The notes: generated by a model from the letters alone, not told the origin. 12,209 nt of DNA from an uncultured Streptomyces sp. (GCA_946480485.1 CAMLJW010000119.1:1-12209); one strand, 5' to 3'. Shown: positions 1 to 7,043, counted from the stretch's first letter. A program made the numbers and translations.

Positions 1-149
1 GCGGCGAAGACCTCGTCGCGCGGCGGGTAGACGGGGCCCTTCTCGCGCTCCTCCTCGACGAACTCGGTGAGCTCCTTGAAGTAGGGCTTCTGCAGCTCTT
101 CGCCCAGGACGCCGCGCCAGGACTCGGGCAGCATGGCGGTGTCGGTCAC
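1..149 (-). CDS. ung: Uracil-DNA glycosylase, family 1 (N-terminal part only)
   Basis: This is the first 49 codons of a gene that leaves the window at base 1. The protein begins MTDTAMLPESWRGVLGEEL and continues with a KPYFKELTEF stretch and a PVYPPRDEVF stretch. That is the typical N-terminal helix and Y-P-P segment that precede the catalytic GQDPYH motif in family-1 uracil-DNA glycosylases; the catalytic motif itself lies outside the window. The family removes uracil from DNA to start base-excision repair. The GTG start at 149 is chosen because a GGAGGAA ribosome-binding site (plus-strand bases 156-162) lies 6 nt upstream and coding similarity starts there. It faces the same way as the solute-binding protein gene but is separated from it by 133 bp with hairpins, so it is probably transcribed alone. 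The identification rests on recognising the N-terminus. Confidence 0.85.
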   Translation of the reverse strand, partial: MTDTAMLPESWRGVLGEELQKPYFKELTEFVEEEREKGPVYPPRDEVFA

Positions 150-175
150 GTCAACTTCCTCCGTTGTGCGCTTGC

Positions 176-230
176 TTCACGGCCGCAGCGTGCGTTCGGC
201 CGTGGACGGCCGCGCAGGGCGCGGCCGTCT
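176..230 (-). terminator. Overlapping hairpins, probable terminator of the solute-binding protein gene
   Basis: Bases 205-229 form an 11-bp perfect stem (arms 205-215 and 219-229) with a 3-nt loop. A second stem pairs 178-185 with 197-204 around an 11-nt loop. The two stems lie end to end and share related CGGCCGTG-type arms, so alternative pairings are possible. They lie 53 bp past the stop of the minus-strand gene ending at 283 and about 27 bp before the ung start. No T-run follows, which is usual for actinomycete terminators. Termination is inferred; an effect on ung expression is also possible. Confidence 0.5.
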
Positions 231-282
231 TCAGAGCACAGAACCTACAGGCGCCCACTGACAATGGGGCCCGAGGACGGGG

Positions 283-1872
283 CTACCAGCTGGTCTTCCG
301 GTACAGCTCCCATAGCGTCATAATCGTCGCCCGGTCGATGGCCTGCTCGGCACCGCCGATCTCTTCGTTCGCGACCACGTACTGCTTGGCCTGCCACAGC
401 GGCAGCAGCCGCGCGTCGTCGACGAGGATCTGCTGGGCCTTTTTGAACTGGGTGGCCACCGCGCCACGGTCGCTCTCACGGCGGGACTCGGGGATCAGTT
501 TGCCCGTGATCTCGGGTGCCTCGTACGGGGTACCGAGCGCGTTGTTCTTGCCCACGAACGGTGCGATGAAGTTGTCGGCATCGGGGAAGTCGGGGTTCCA
601 GCCGCGTCCGAACACCTGGTACTCGCCCTTCTGGTAGCCCGCCACGTACGTCTTCCAGGGGCGGCTCCTGAGCGTGACGGTGAACAGGTCGGAGGCCTCG
701 AGCTGCCGCTTCAGCTCCTCGAAGGCCGGCTTGGTCTGGGAGCCGTAGCGGTCGGTGGTGTACCAGAGGGTGAGCGGGACGCGTTCGGTGATGCCCGCGT
801 CCGTGAGTATCTGCTTGGCCTTGTCCGCGCTGGGTTTCCCGAATTGGTCGAAGAAGCCCGAACTGTGGCCGACCAGGCCACTGGGGATCATGGAGTACAG
901 CGGCTCGACGGTGTCCTTGTAGATGTTGTGGGCGAGTGCCGGGCGGTCGACGACCTGGGCGACCGCCTTGCGGACCGCGGGCTTCTTGGCCCATGGATCC
1001 CGTGGGTTGAACACGAGGTAGCTGATCTCGGTGGCCGGGTACTCGAGGAGTTGGAGTCCCTGCCTGTCGCCGTCTGTCTCGATGTCCAGGATGTCCGAGG
1101 CGCCGAGACCACGGTAGACGGCATCGATCTGCTTGGCCTTGAGGGCGGCAAGCTCCTTGGACGAATCCTGGAAGTAGCGGATGGTGACGGCGCTGTTCTT
1201 GGGGTCCGCGATGCCCTTGTATTTGTCGTTGCGAACGAGTTTGGCCTGCTTGCCCTCCTCGTAGGAAGCCAGGCGGTACGGCCCCGAGCCTGAGACCTCA
1301 CAGTCCTTGCAGAGCTCGTCCGCGGGGTACTCGTCGGGGTCCACGATCGACATGGCGGGCGTGGACAGCACGTAGGGGAAGGTGGCGTCGGGCTGGTTGA
1401 GGTGGAAGACGACCTCACGGTCGTTCTTCACCTGCACCCGGGACAGGGTTCCCAGCAGGCCGGCGGGGCCGCCGTTGACGTTGATCTTCTTGATCCGGTC
1501 GATGGAGTGCTTGACGGCGCCGGCGTCCAGCGGGTGCCCGTCGGAGAACTGCAGGCCCTCGCGCAGCGTGCACTTGTACACCGTGCTCGCGGCGTTCGTG
1601 AACTCACAGCTCTGGGCAGCGTCGGGCTCGGGCTTGGACGAACCTGTGGGGATGTTCAGCAGGGTCTGGTGGACGTTACGGAACAGCTCCCAGGAGTTGT
1701 CCCAGGAGGCCGCCGGATCCAGTGTGCTGGGCGCGCTGGTCGTTCCCACGACGATCGGCTTCTCGTCGTTGGAGGATTCCGAGGAGAAGAGACCGCATCC
1801 GGCGACCAGCGCTATGGACATGACCGCCCCCAGCTGACGCAGGTATCTGTCCCGCTTGAACACGCGCACCAT
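283..1872 (-). CDS. ABC transporter solute-binding lipoprotein, oligopeptide/dipeptide type (SBP family 5)
   Basis: The protein has about 529 residues and should be a membrane-anchored extracellular binding protein for peptides or similar small solutes. The N-terminus is a lipoprotein signal: basic residues (K6, R7, R9, R12), a short hydrophobic run, and the lipobox LVAGC with the lipidated Cys at residue 26. The mature part starts with the family-5 pattern (PIVVGTTSAPSTLDPA, then WELFRNVHQTLL) and has the REGLQFSDGHPLDAGAVKHS segment typical of OppA/DppA-like proteins. Two Cys pairs (SCEF...YKC and LCKDC) could form disulphides outside the cell. No permease or ATPase genes are adjacent, so it either serves a distant transporter or acts alone. 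The start is uncertain: ATG at 1872 has GAGG directly against it, while the in-frame GTG at 1863 has that GAGG 9 nt away and may be the true start. The ligand cannot be read from the sequence. Confidence 0.88.
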   Translation of the reverse strand: MVRVFKRDRYLRQLGAVMSIALVAGCGLFSSESSNDEKPIVVGTTSAPSTLDPAASWDNSWELFRNVHQTLLNIPTGSSKPEPDAAQSCEFTNAASTVYKCTLREGLQFSDGHPLDAGAVKHSIDRIKKINVNGGPAGLLGTLSRVQVKNDREVVFHLNQPDATFPYVLSTPAMSIVDPDEYPADELCKDCEVSGSGPYRLASYEEGKQAKLVRNDKYKGIADPKNSAVTIRYFQDSSKELAALKAKQIDAVYRGLGASDILDIETDGDRQGLQLLEYPATEISYLVFNPRDPWAKKPAVRKAVAQVVDRPALAHNIYKDTVEPLYSMIPSGLVGHSSGFFDQFGKPSADKAKQILTDAGITERVPLTLWYTTDRYGSQTKPAFEELKRQLEASDLFTVTLRSRPWKTYVAGYQKGEYQVFGRGWNPDFPDADNFIAPFVGKNNALGTPYEAPEITGKLIPESRRESDRGAVATQFKKAQQILVDDARLLPLWQAKQYVVANEEIGGAEQAIDRATIMTLWELYRKTSW

Positions 1873-1882
1873 CCTCGATCGG

Positions 1883-1911
1883 CGATACCACAAGCGTGGC
1901 CAGACGATACC
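1883..1911. promoter_or_regulatory. Direct repeat CGATACC upstream of the solute-binding protein gene
   Basis: CGATACC occurs at 1883-1889 and again at 1905-1911, 22 bp apart, or about two helical turns. A CCAC-N4-GTGG inverted repeat lies between the copies. The element starts 11 bp upstream of the solute-binding protein start codon. This layout fits a regulator site or part of a promoter, but no known box was recognised and the repeat is short enough to occur by chance. Confidence 0.25.
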
Positions 1912-2025
1912 GCAGTGCCCGGTCGCTCGACCCGCCGCCCTGGCAGGCACCTGATCAGCGCGTACGCCTGTGGTGGGGCAGCGTTTCCGATCTCTGCGCG
2001 GTTTTCGCCGGCGGGCGCCCCGCGG

Positions 2026-2068
2026 GGTGGCGGGCGGTTTCTGCCCGGCCGCGCGGGCGCCCGCCACC
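2026..2068 (-). terminator. Hairpin terminator after the SDR operon
   Basis: An 11-bp perfect inverted repeat has arms at 2026-2036 (GGTGGCGGGCG) and 2058-2068 (CGCCCGCCACC) with a 21-nt loop. It begins 4 nt after the stop codon of the minus-strand SDR gene. A further palindrome, CCCCGCGGGG, abuts it at 2019-2028. There is no T-run. Position and stem strength make termination of the fabG-SDR transcript likely. Confidence 0.65.
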
Positions 2069-2072
2069 GTCG

Positions 2073-2831
2073 TCAGCCGACGCCGGCGTTGAGGAGGATG
2101 CCGCCGTCCACCACGAGGGTCTGCCCGGTGATCCAGTCCGACTGCTCCGAGGTCAGGAACGCGGCGGCACCGCCGATGTCCGACGGCACGCCGAGCCGGC
2201 CGAGCGGGTAGGCCGCGGCCACCTCCGCCTCGCGTCCCTCGTACAGAGCCTTGGCGAACTGGGTCTTGACCACGGCCGGGGCGATCGCGTTGACCCGCAC
2301 CCGGGGCGCGAACTCTTGCGCCAGTTGCAGGGTCAGGTTGATCATCGCGGCCTTGCTGACGCCGTACGCGCCGATGAAGGGCGAGGCCGAGACCCCGGCG
2401 ACGGAGGAGATGTTGACGATCGCACCGCCGTTCTCGCTCTGCCAGGCCTTCCATGTCCGCTGGGCGAATCCGAGCGCCGAGATCACATTGGTCTCGAAGA
2501 GCCTGCGGGCGACCTTGAGGTCCAGCTCGGCGATCGGGGCGAAGACCGGGTTCGTACCAGCGTTGTTGACCAGGAAGTCGACGCGACCGAAGGCCTCCAT
2601 GGTGCGCTCGACGGCGATGGCCTGGTGGGCCTCGTCGTGGGCCTTGCCCGCGACGCCGATGACACGGTCGGCGCCGAACTTCTCGACAGCTTCCTTCAGT
2701 GCTTCCTCGTTGCGGCCGGTGATGCACACCCGGTCACCGCGGGCGAGCAGCGCCTCGGCGACGCCGTGGCCGATGCCGCGGCTCGCGCCGGTGACGAGCG
2801 CGACCTTGCCCGAGAGTTCCACCGTGGTCAT
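2073..2831 (-). CDS. Short-chain dehydrogenase/reductase (classical SDR)
   Basis: This 252-residue protein has the full classical SDR layout. The Rossmann nucleotide-binding motif TGASRGIG is at residues 14-21, NNAG at 89-92, and the catalytic tetrad is N115 (ETNV), S143, Y156 and K160 (YGVSK). A VDGG segment near the C-terminus is typical of 3-oxoacyl reductase-like SDRs. It should be a soluble NAD(P)H-dependent oxidoreductase; the substrate is not readable. The residue after the second strand (CITGRNE) has Arg rather than Asp, which often goes with NADPH preference. The ATG at 2831 is preceded by AAAGGGAC. It is the second gene of an operon, 17 nt after the FabG-like reductase, and a strong hairpin follows its stop. 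The shared operon suggests the two enzymes act in one pathway, possibly acyl-chain metabolism. Confidence 0.9.
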   Translation of the reverse strand: MTTVELSGKVALVTGASRGIGHGVAEALLARGDRVCITGRNEEALKEAVEKFGADRVIGVAGKAHDEAHQAIAVERTMEAFGRVDFLVNNAGTNPVFAPIAELDLKVARRLFETNVISALGFAQRTWKAWQSENGGAIVNISSVAGVSASPFIGAYGVSKAAMINLTLQLAQEFAPRVRVNAIAPAVVKTQFAKALYEGREAEVAAAYPLGRLGVPSDIGGAAAFLTSEQSDWITGQTLVVDGGILLNAGVG

Positions 2832-2848
2832 GTCCCTTTTCCCCAGCC

Positions 2849-3610
2849 CTACTCGAGCGGTCCACCGGCAACGTACAGCACCTGACCGGAGACGAATCCG
2901 GCGTCGTCACCCGCGAAGAAGGCGATCGCGTTCGCGATGTCGTCCGGCTTGCCGACACGCTGTACGGGGATCTGGGTCGCGGCGGCGGCCTGGAACTCCT
3001 CGAAGCCCATGCCGACGCGCTCCGCGGTGGCCCTGGTCATCTCGGTGACGATGAAGCCGGGCGCCACGGCGTTCGCGGTGACGCCGAACTTGCCGAGCTC
3101 GTGCGCGAGCGTCTTGGTGAAGCCCTGCAGACCGGCCTTGGCGGCGGAGTAGTTGGCCTGGCCGCGGTTGCCGAGCGCCGAGGACGAGGAGAGGTTGACG
3201 ACCCGGCCGAACTTGGCGTCCACCATGTACTTCTGGACGGCGCGCGTCATCAGGAAGGCGCCGCGCAGGTGCACGTTCATGACCGTGTCCCAGTCGGAGG
3301 CGCTCATCTTGAAGAGAAGGTTGTCGCGCAGCACGCCCGCGTTGTTCACCAAAATCGTCGGCGCGCCGAGCTCCTCGGCGATCCGCGTCACGGCGGCCTC
3401 GACCCGGGCCTCGTCGGAGACGTCGCAGCCGACGGCGACGGCCTTGCCGCCGGCGGAGGTGATCTTCTCCACGGTGTCCTTGCACGCGGCCTCGTCGAGA
3501 TCGATCACCGCGACGGCCCGCCCCTCGGCAGCCAGTCGTACGGCGGTCGCGGCACCGATGCCGCGCGCGGCACCGGTGACCACGGCGACGCGCTGTTCAG
3601 TGGTGGACAA
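2849..3610 (-). CDS. fabG: FabG-like 3-oxoacyl-[ACP] reductase (SDR family)
   Basis: The 253-residue protein is likely to reduce 3-oxoacyl thioesters, or a related keto substrate, with NADPH. TGAARGIG lies at residues 12-19, NNAG at 89-92, N112 (MNVHLRGAF) is the tetrad Asn, S141/S142 the catalytic Ser region, and Y154 and K158 (YSAAK) complete the site. The segments NRGQANYSAAKAG and ANAVAPGFI are strongly FabG-like. D37 in VIDLDE after strand 2 points to NAD(H) preference, unlike housekeeping FabG, which uses NADPH. The TTG start at 3610 is chosen because GAGGAGGA lies 7 nt upstream and homology begins there; the open frame continues upstream without a comparable site. It is the first gene of the two-gene SDR operon. 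Because actinomycetes carry several FabG paralogues, this is probably a secondary one and not the essential fatty-acid synthase enzyme. Confidence 0.85.
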   Translation of the reverse strand: MSTTEQRVAVVTGAARGIGAATAVRLAAEGRAVAVIDLDEAACKDTVEKITSAGGKAVAVGCDVSDEARVEAAVTRIAEELGAPTILVNNAGVLRDNLLFKMSASDWDTVMNVHLRGAFLMTRAVQKYMVDAKFGRVVNLSSSSALGNRGQANYSAAKAGLQGFTKTLAHELGKFGVTANAVAPGFIVTEMTRATAERVGMGFEEFQAAAATQIPVQRVGKPDDIANAIAFFAGDDAGFVSGQVLYVAGGPLE

Positions 3611-3617
3611 TTGCTGG

Positions 3618-3625
3618 TCCTCCTC
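3618..3625 (-). promoter_or_regulatory. Ribosome-binding site fixing the TTG start of fabG
   Basis: The minus strand reads GAGGAGGA here, 7 nt before TTG at 3608-3610. It is the best ribosome-binding site in the region and decides for the TTG start over upstream in-frame codons. Confidence 0.7.
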
Positions 3626-3664
3626 GCTCTTGAAAAGTCTGCGGCCCACGATACGCCCCTGAGA

Positions 3665-3678
3665 TGAGCGACCGCTTA
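3665..3678. promoter_or_regulatory. Imperfect palindrome upstream of fabG, TetR-type operator candidate
   Basis: The sequence TGAGCGACCGCTTA is a palindrome with AGCG/CGCT half sites and one arm mismatch besides the centre. It lies about 55 bp upstream of the fabG start. Operators with AGCG-N2-CGCT cores are common for TetR-family repressors of acyl-CoA and lipid genes in actinomycetes. That fits the operon's likely role, but no regulator gene is in the window, so this is only a candidate. Confidence 0.35.
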
Positions 3679-3758
3679 GCACCCTTGGCGGACGTGACGC
3701 TAGGAGCCCGGGCACGCGGTGTCAACGCCACAACGCGCAGACGCGCGGGAGTGATCCA

Positions 3759-3894
3759 TCACCGCGCCGGCAGGTCGAGCAGCCGCTCGAACTCGGCCGG
3801 CCACGAAGGAGTACGCACGGCAGTGCACGAGCATGCCCTCGGCCTGCGAGTGAACGTACTCAGCGACGTACAGGTGGATGGGCTCCGTCGCCGA
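3759..3894 (-). pseudogene. Possible frameshifted gene relic
   Basis: No intact gene fills the 346 bp between fabG and the next gene. On the minus strand from 3894 to about 3799, one frame reads EPIHLYVAEYVHSQAEGML with nearly all third positions G or C. That bias then stops and moves to another frame reading AEFERLLDLPAR followed by TGA at 3759-3761. No start codon with a ribosome-binding site precedes the first part. A gene tail broken by a frameshift explains this; in GC-rich DNA chance can also do so. No family was recognised. The rest of the gap (3611-3758 and 3895-3956) holds the fabG leader and nothing else recognisable. Confidence 0.25.
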
Positions 3895-3956
3895 TCTTGT
3901 GACGCGGCCGATTCAGTGCCTTTGGGTACGCGGGAAGGCGGTGCGGCGAAGCCGGC

Positions 3957-4715
3957 TCAGTAGCGGTAATCGGGCCAGTGCGGGTCCTCCCAGCGAGCGG
4001 GACCGGTGAGTCCCATGAGCCGTATCCGGTGAAGCCGTTCCTCGGGAACGTCCTGGGCTCGCAGCCGCGCAGGGGCGTGGCGGACCAGCCAGGCCGCGAG
4101 CTCGGCGCGCAGGGCGTCTGCGTTGTCCCACGCGTCCCATGGAAGTTGGTCTTCCAGCAAGTCGGACTCCCAGTGGGCTGCCGCTTCGGCCAGGTGCCGG
4201 TCGGACACGCGGTGATCGAGTGCCTCCCAGGTGCTGAGCCACGGGCCGAGCGTGCCGGAAGCCTCGGCGCACAGCGCGAGGACCTCATACACAGGGACAG
4301 CGGGATCCGGGTCGGTGAGGCTGTAGGCCCACCAGGCATGCAGGAACTCGCGCACCGCCGCGCTCCGGGGCGCAGGCCACTGCCGCCAGTGACCACGAGC
4401 AAACGAACGTCCGACCTCATCCATACCGAACATGGGTTCCACGAGGCCGCTGACCAGCGCCCTGGCGAACTGAGGCAGGATACGGCGCAGCACCGCGCCG
4501 TGATCGTTCCAGTCGCCGGCATACCAGGTGCGATGCAGAAGATCCGGGTCGAGCTCCACGTCCGGGACCTTCAATTGCGCAAGCTCTTCTGCACTGCCCC
4601 AGTGGCATGCGCACTGGTTCTCGTCGCCGCGGGCGGTCATACCGCGAAACGTGACGGCCAAGCCGTCCAGAGCACGGTCGAGTCGCAGTCGTGCGGGAGT
4701 GTCGTCGAGGTTCAT
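3957..4715 (-). CDS. Conserved-looking hypothetical protein, Trp-rich
   Basis: The family of this 252-residue protein was not recognised and no function is assigned. It has no signal peptide or membrane segment and looks cytosolic and mainly helical. Fifteen tryptophans (about 6 percent) are spread along the chain. Near the N-terminus C35-A-C37-H38-W39 could bind a metal or be redox active. An acidic and aromatic middle part (RTWYAGDWNDHG, then RRILPQFARALVSGLVEPMFGMDE) and a C-terminus ending in HWPDYRY are further landmarks. Codon bias supports coding. The ATG at 4715 is chosen; GAGG lies 14 nt upstream, which is far, so the in-frame GTG four codons earlier or a TTG at 4760 are alternatives. 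It stands alone, divergent from the hydrogenase maturation operon, with gaps without intact genes on both sides. Confidence 0.7.
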   Translation of the reverse strand: MNLDDTPARLRLDRALDGLAVTFRGMTARGDENQCACHWGSAEELAQLKVPDVELDPDLLHRTWYAGDWNDHGAVLRRILPQFARALVSGLVEPMFGMDEVGRSFARGHWRQWPAPRSAAVREFLHAWWAYSLTDPDPAVPVYEVLALCAEASGTLGPWLSTWEALDHRVSDRHLAEAAAHWESDLLEDQLPWDAWDNADALRAELAAWLVRHAPARLRAQDVPEERLHRIRLMGLTGPARWEDPHWPDYRY

Positions 4716-5255
4716 CGTTGTCGGCACAGCCTCACGGGGACTCCGGGTGGCTACCGCCAACCGAAGGTCGAAACGCTACCACTCCCCCGCTCATCCGTAC
4801 GCGGCGGGGGACGTTCACACGTACGCCGACATCGCCGAAACCGCCCGCCACCGCCGGTCTTCGCCACCATCGACGTGCCCGCGCAACTGGCCGCCCACCT
4901 CGCACTGCTGACCGCCACGACACCGACCCGGTCGCCGACCGCGTAGGCAAACACGGGCAGCCCCGGCAGGAGCGTGACGGGCACCATCACACCGCCCGCC
5001 TGCCTGACGTCGCCACTGGTCGTCTTGTCCTGCGGCCGTTCATCCCGAACGTCCCGGGAACTCCGGCCGGGCAAAGAGCAGACGTAAGGCACGTCTCGGC
5101 CCGCCGTGGCGGCGTCCGGCATCCGTCCGGAGGAACTTCCTTCGCCTTAGCCGTTGCAATGCCCTGCGCCGGACGGCTTGGAGGCGATCCTGCAGTCCTG
5201 CCCGAGCGAGCCACATGTCACGCCGCCGCCGAGCCGTACTCCACGAAAGGGTTGC
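4716..5255. other. 540-bp divergent gap with frame-hopping coding-like sequence
   Basis: The gap separates the Trp-rich hypothetical gene (leftward) from hypX (rightward) and should contain both promoters. No intact gene is called. On the plus strand, coding-like third-position bias passes through three frames: from 4780 (HPYAAGDVHTYADIAETA), from 4857 to a stop at 4944-4946 (VFATIDVPAQLAAHLALL), and from 4907 to about 5040 (ending in ATGRLVLRPF, which resembles the first strand of RimL-type acetyltransferases). On the minus strand a frame over 4751-5122 also looks partly protein-like. This fits a decayed gene but is not proof. No clear -10/-35 pair was found. Confidence 0.3.
5113..5176. promoter_or_regulatory. 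Repeat cluster upstream of hypX, candidate regulatory region
   Basis: CGTCCGG occurs at 5113-5119 and 5124-5130, 11 bp (one helical turn) apart. Its reverse complement CCGGACG is at 5169-5175. Between them lies the perfect 11-bp palindrome AGGAACTTCCT (5131-5141) and a lone TTGCAA (5154-5159). The cluster is 80-145 bp before the hypX start, where an operator would be expected. No named box matches fully: TTGCAA equals one half of the Streptomyces nickel regulator (Nur) box, but the second half is missing. Confidence 0.35.
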
Positions 5256-7043
5256 ATGGACATCCTGCTCATCGCCAGTGCGTTCAACAGCCTGTGCCAA
5301 CGGGTCTACGTCGAACTCGTCGACCGGGACCACCAGGTGGACGTCGTGCTGGCCTCGGCGGGCAACGACGCCGTCCGGGAAGCCGTGAGGGAGGTCCGGC
5401 CGGAGCTGATCATCGCTCCGATGCTCAAGACTGCGATTCCGCAGGACGTGTGGCGGGAGCACACGTGTCTGATCGTCCACCCGGGTCCGCCCGGCGACCG
5501 CGGCCCGTCGTCCCTCGACTGGGCCATCACCGACGGCTCCCCACGCTGGGCAGTGACCGTGCTGCAGGCCGAAGCGGAGATGGACGCCGGTGGTATCTGG
5601 GCCACCGTGCCGTTCTGGGTGCCGCCGGTCGGCAAGAGCGAGCTGTACCGCACCGAGGCTTCCGACGCTGCGGTGGCCGCCGTTCTGCAGGCCGTGGAAC
5701 GCTACGCGGACGGCTCGTTCACACCGCAGACGCAAGACGACCCCTCGTCCGTCCGTGTCACCTGCCGTGACGTCTTCCGGCAACCGCAGCGGCGCATCGA
5801 CTGGCGAGCGGACGACACGAGGACGGTGCTGCGCAAGCTGCGCGGCGCCGACTCCCAGCCGGGCGTCCTCGACGAGATTCTGGGTCAGGAAGTCTTCCTG
5901 CACGGCGGCCACCCCGAGGACCGGCTCCGAGGCAGTCCCGGCGAGCTGCTCGCCACCCGGCACGGCGCGGTGTGCCGGGCCACCCGCGACGGAGCGGTGT
6001 GGATCACGGAACTCCGGCCGCGCCATGGTTCCGGCGACCCGGCCGCCTTCCGACGGCCGGCCACCTGCGTCCTCGGTGACCGTGCCGAAGCGTTGCCCGA
6101 GTCGCCGGCCCCGCTGGAACTCCCCCCGCAGCGACGCACCTGGACCGACATCCGCTACCGGCAGTACGGCAACGTCGGCTTTCTGACGTTCGGCTTCCCC
6201 GGCGGTGCGATGAGCACGGACCAGTGCCGCCGTCTGCTCGCCGCCTACCGCCACGCCCTGGACCGGCCCACTTCGGTGCTGGTGTTCGGCAGCGCACGCG
6301 ACTTCTTCTCCAACGGCATCCACCTCAACGTCATCGAGGCGGCAGCCGACCCGGCCGAAGAGTCCTGGAGCAACCTCACTGCCATGAACGACCTCGTCGA
6401 GGCGGTACTGCGGACCACGGACCGGCTGGTGGTCGCCGCGCTGAGCGGCAACGCCGCGGCCGGCGGCGCCATGCTCGCGCTGGCGGCGGACGAGGTGTGG
6501 TGCCGTGCCGGATCGGTGCTCAATCCGCACTACCGGCGTATGGGGTTGTACGGGTCGGAGTTCTGGACGTATTCCCTCCCCCGCCGTGTCGGCATGGTGA
6601 CGGCCGAACGGCTGATGAACCAGGCCGTGCCGGTGAGCGCCCGGGCGGCCGCGGACATGGGCCTGGTCGACCGCCTGGTGGCGACTTCCGCGCAGGACTT
6701 CTCCGCCGAGGCCGACCGCATGGCGGCGGCACTCGCCGACGCACCCGACCTGCACAAGAGAATCGTCGCCAAGGATGCGGCGCGCATGCGGGACGAGGAG
6801 CAGCGACCGCTCGCGCAGTACCGCCGGCACGAGCTCGGCCGCATGCGCCGCATCTTCTTCGATCCCGAAGCGCCGTATCACGCGCTGCGCTCGGCGTTCG
6901 TCCGGAAGACACCGACCGGGCCCGCCCGGCCGCTGTCCTCGCCCGACACGCGTCCCCAGCCCGCCGCGCCGTGGCCGGCCGCCCGGCCGGACCGATTCCG
7001 AGCGGGCGGCCTGCTGCCGAGAGAGCACGAGGGAGCGCGGTGA
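5256..7043 (+). CDS. hypX: HypX/HoxX, CO-producing [NiFe]-hydrogenase maturation protein
   Basis: HypX makes the CO ligand of the [NiFe] active site from N10-formyl-tetrahydrofolate, by way of formyl-CoA, and is found with hydrogenases that mature or work in air. This 595-residue protein has the family length and both domains. The N-terminal formyltransferase-like domain (about 1-270) carries IVHPGPPGDRGPSSLDW with H75, and EMDAGGIW with D110, matching two catalytic residues of formyltransferases; the usual Asn two before the His is I73 here. The C-terminal enoyl-CoA hydratase/crotonase-like domain (about 300-540) has GNAAAGGAML for the oxyanion hole and NPHYRRMGLYGSEFWTY. A basic, Pro/Arg-rich tail follows. 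The ATG at 5256 follows GAAAGG and begins the first strand (MDILLIASAF). A TTG at 5154 is an unlikely alternative. It heads the operon and overlaps the endopeptidase gene by 4 nt (GTGA). Confidence 0.93.
   Translation: MDILLIASAFNSLCQRVYVELVDRDHQVDVVLASAGNDAVREAVREVRPELIIAPMLKTAIPQDVWREHTCLIVHPGPPGDRGPSSLDWAITDGSPRWAVTVLQAEAEMDAGGIWATVPFWVPPVGKSELYRTEASDAAVAAVLQAVERYADGSFTPQTQDDPSSVRVTCRDVFRQPQRRIDWRADDTRTVLRKLRGADSQPGVLDEILGQEVFLHGGHPEDRLRGSPGELLATRHGAVCRATRDGAVWITELRPRHGSGDPAAFRRPATCVLGDRAEALPESPAPLELPPQRRTWTDIRYRQYGNVGFLTFGFPGGAMSTDQCRRLLAAYRHALDRPTSVLVFGSARDFFSNGIHLNVIEAAADPAEESWSNLTAMNDLVEAVLRTTDRLVVAALSGNAAAGGAMLALAADEVWCRAGSVLNPHYRRMGLYGSEFWTYSLPRRVGMVTAERLMNQAVPVSARAAADMGLVDRLVATSAQDFSAEADRMAAALADAPDLHKRIVAKDAARMRDEEQRPLAQYRRHELGRMRRIFFDPEAPYHALRSAFVRKTPTGPARPLSSPDTRPQPAAPWPAARPDRFRAGGLLPREHEGAR

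Noticed and set aside
283..2727. A single 814-codon minus-strand frame joining the SDR region to the solute-binding protein
   Set aside because: The upstream part is the wrong frame of the SDR gene and crosses a strong hairpin. The lipoprotein signal near 1872 marks the true start.
4751..5122. A 123-codon minus-strand frame (GGVMVPVTLLPGLPVFAY segment) as a real gene
   Set aside because: Part of it looks protein-like, but the C-terminal half is Arg/Pro/Gly-rich, it has no good ribosome-binding site, and plus-strand frames show similar bias; treated as uncertain spacer.
5154..5159. TTGCAA as a full Nur (nickel regulator) box
   Set aside because: Only one half-site is present; the position 5 nt later reads TGCGCC, and one such hexamer is expected by chance in about this much sequence.
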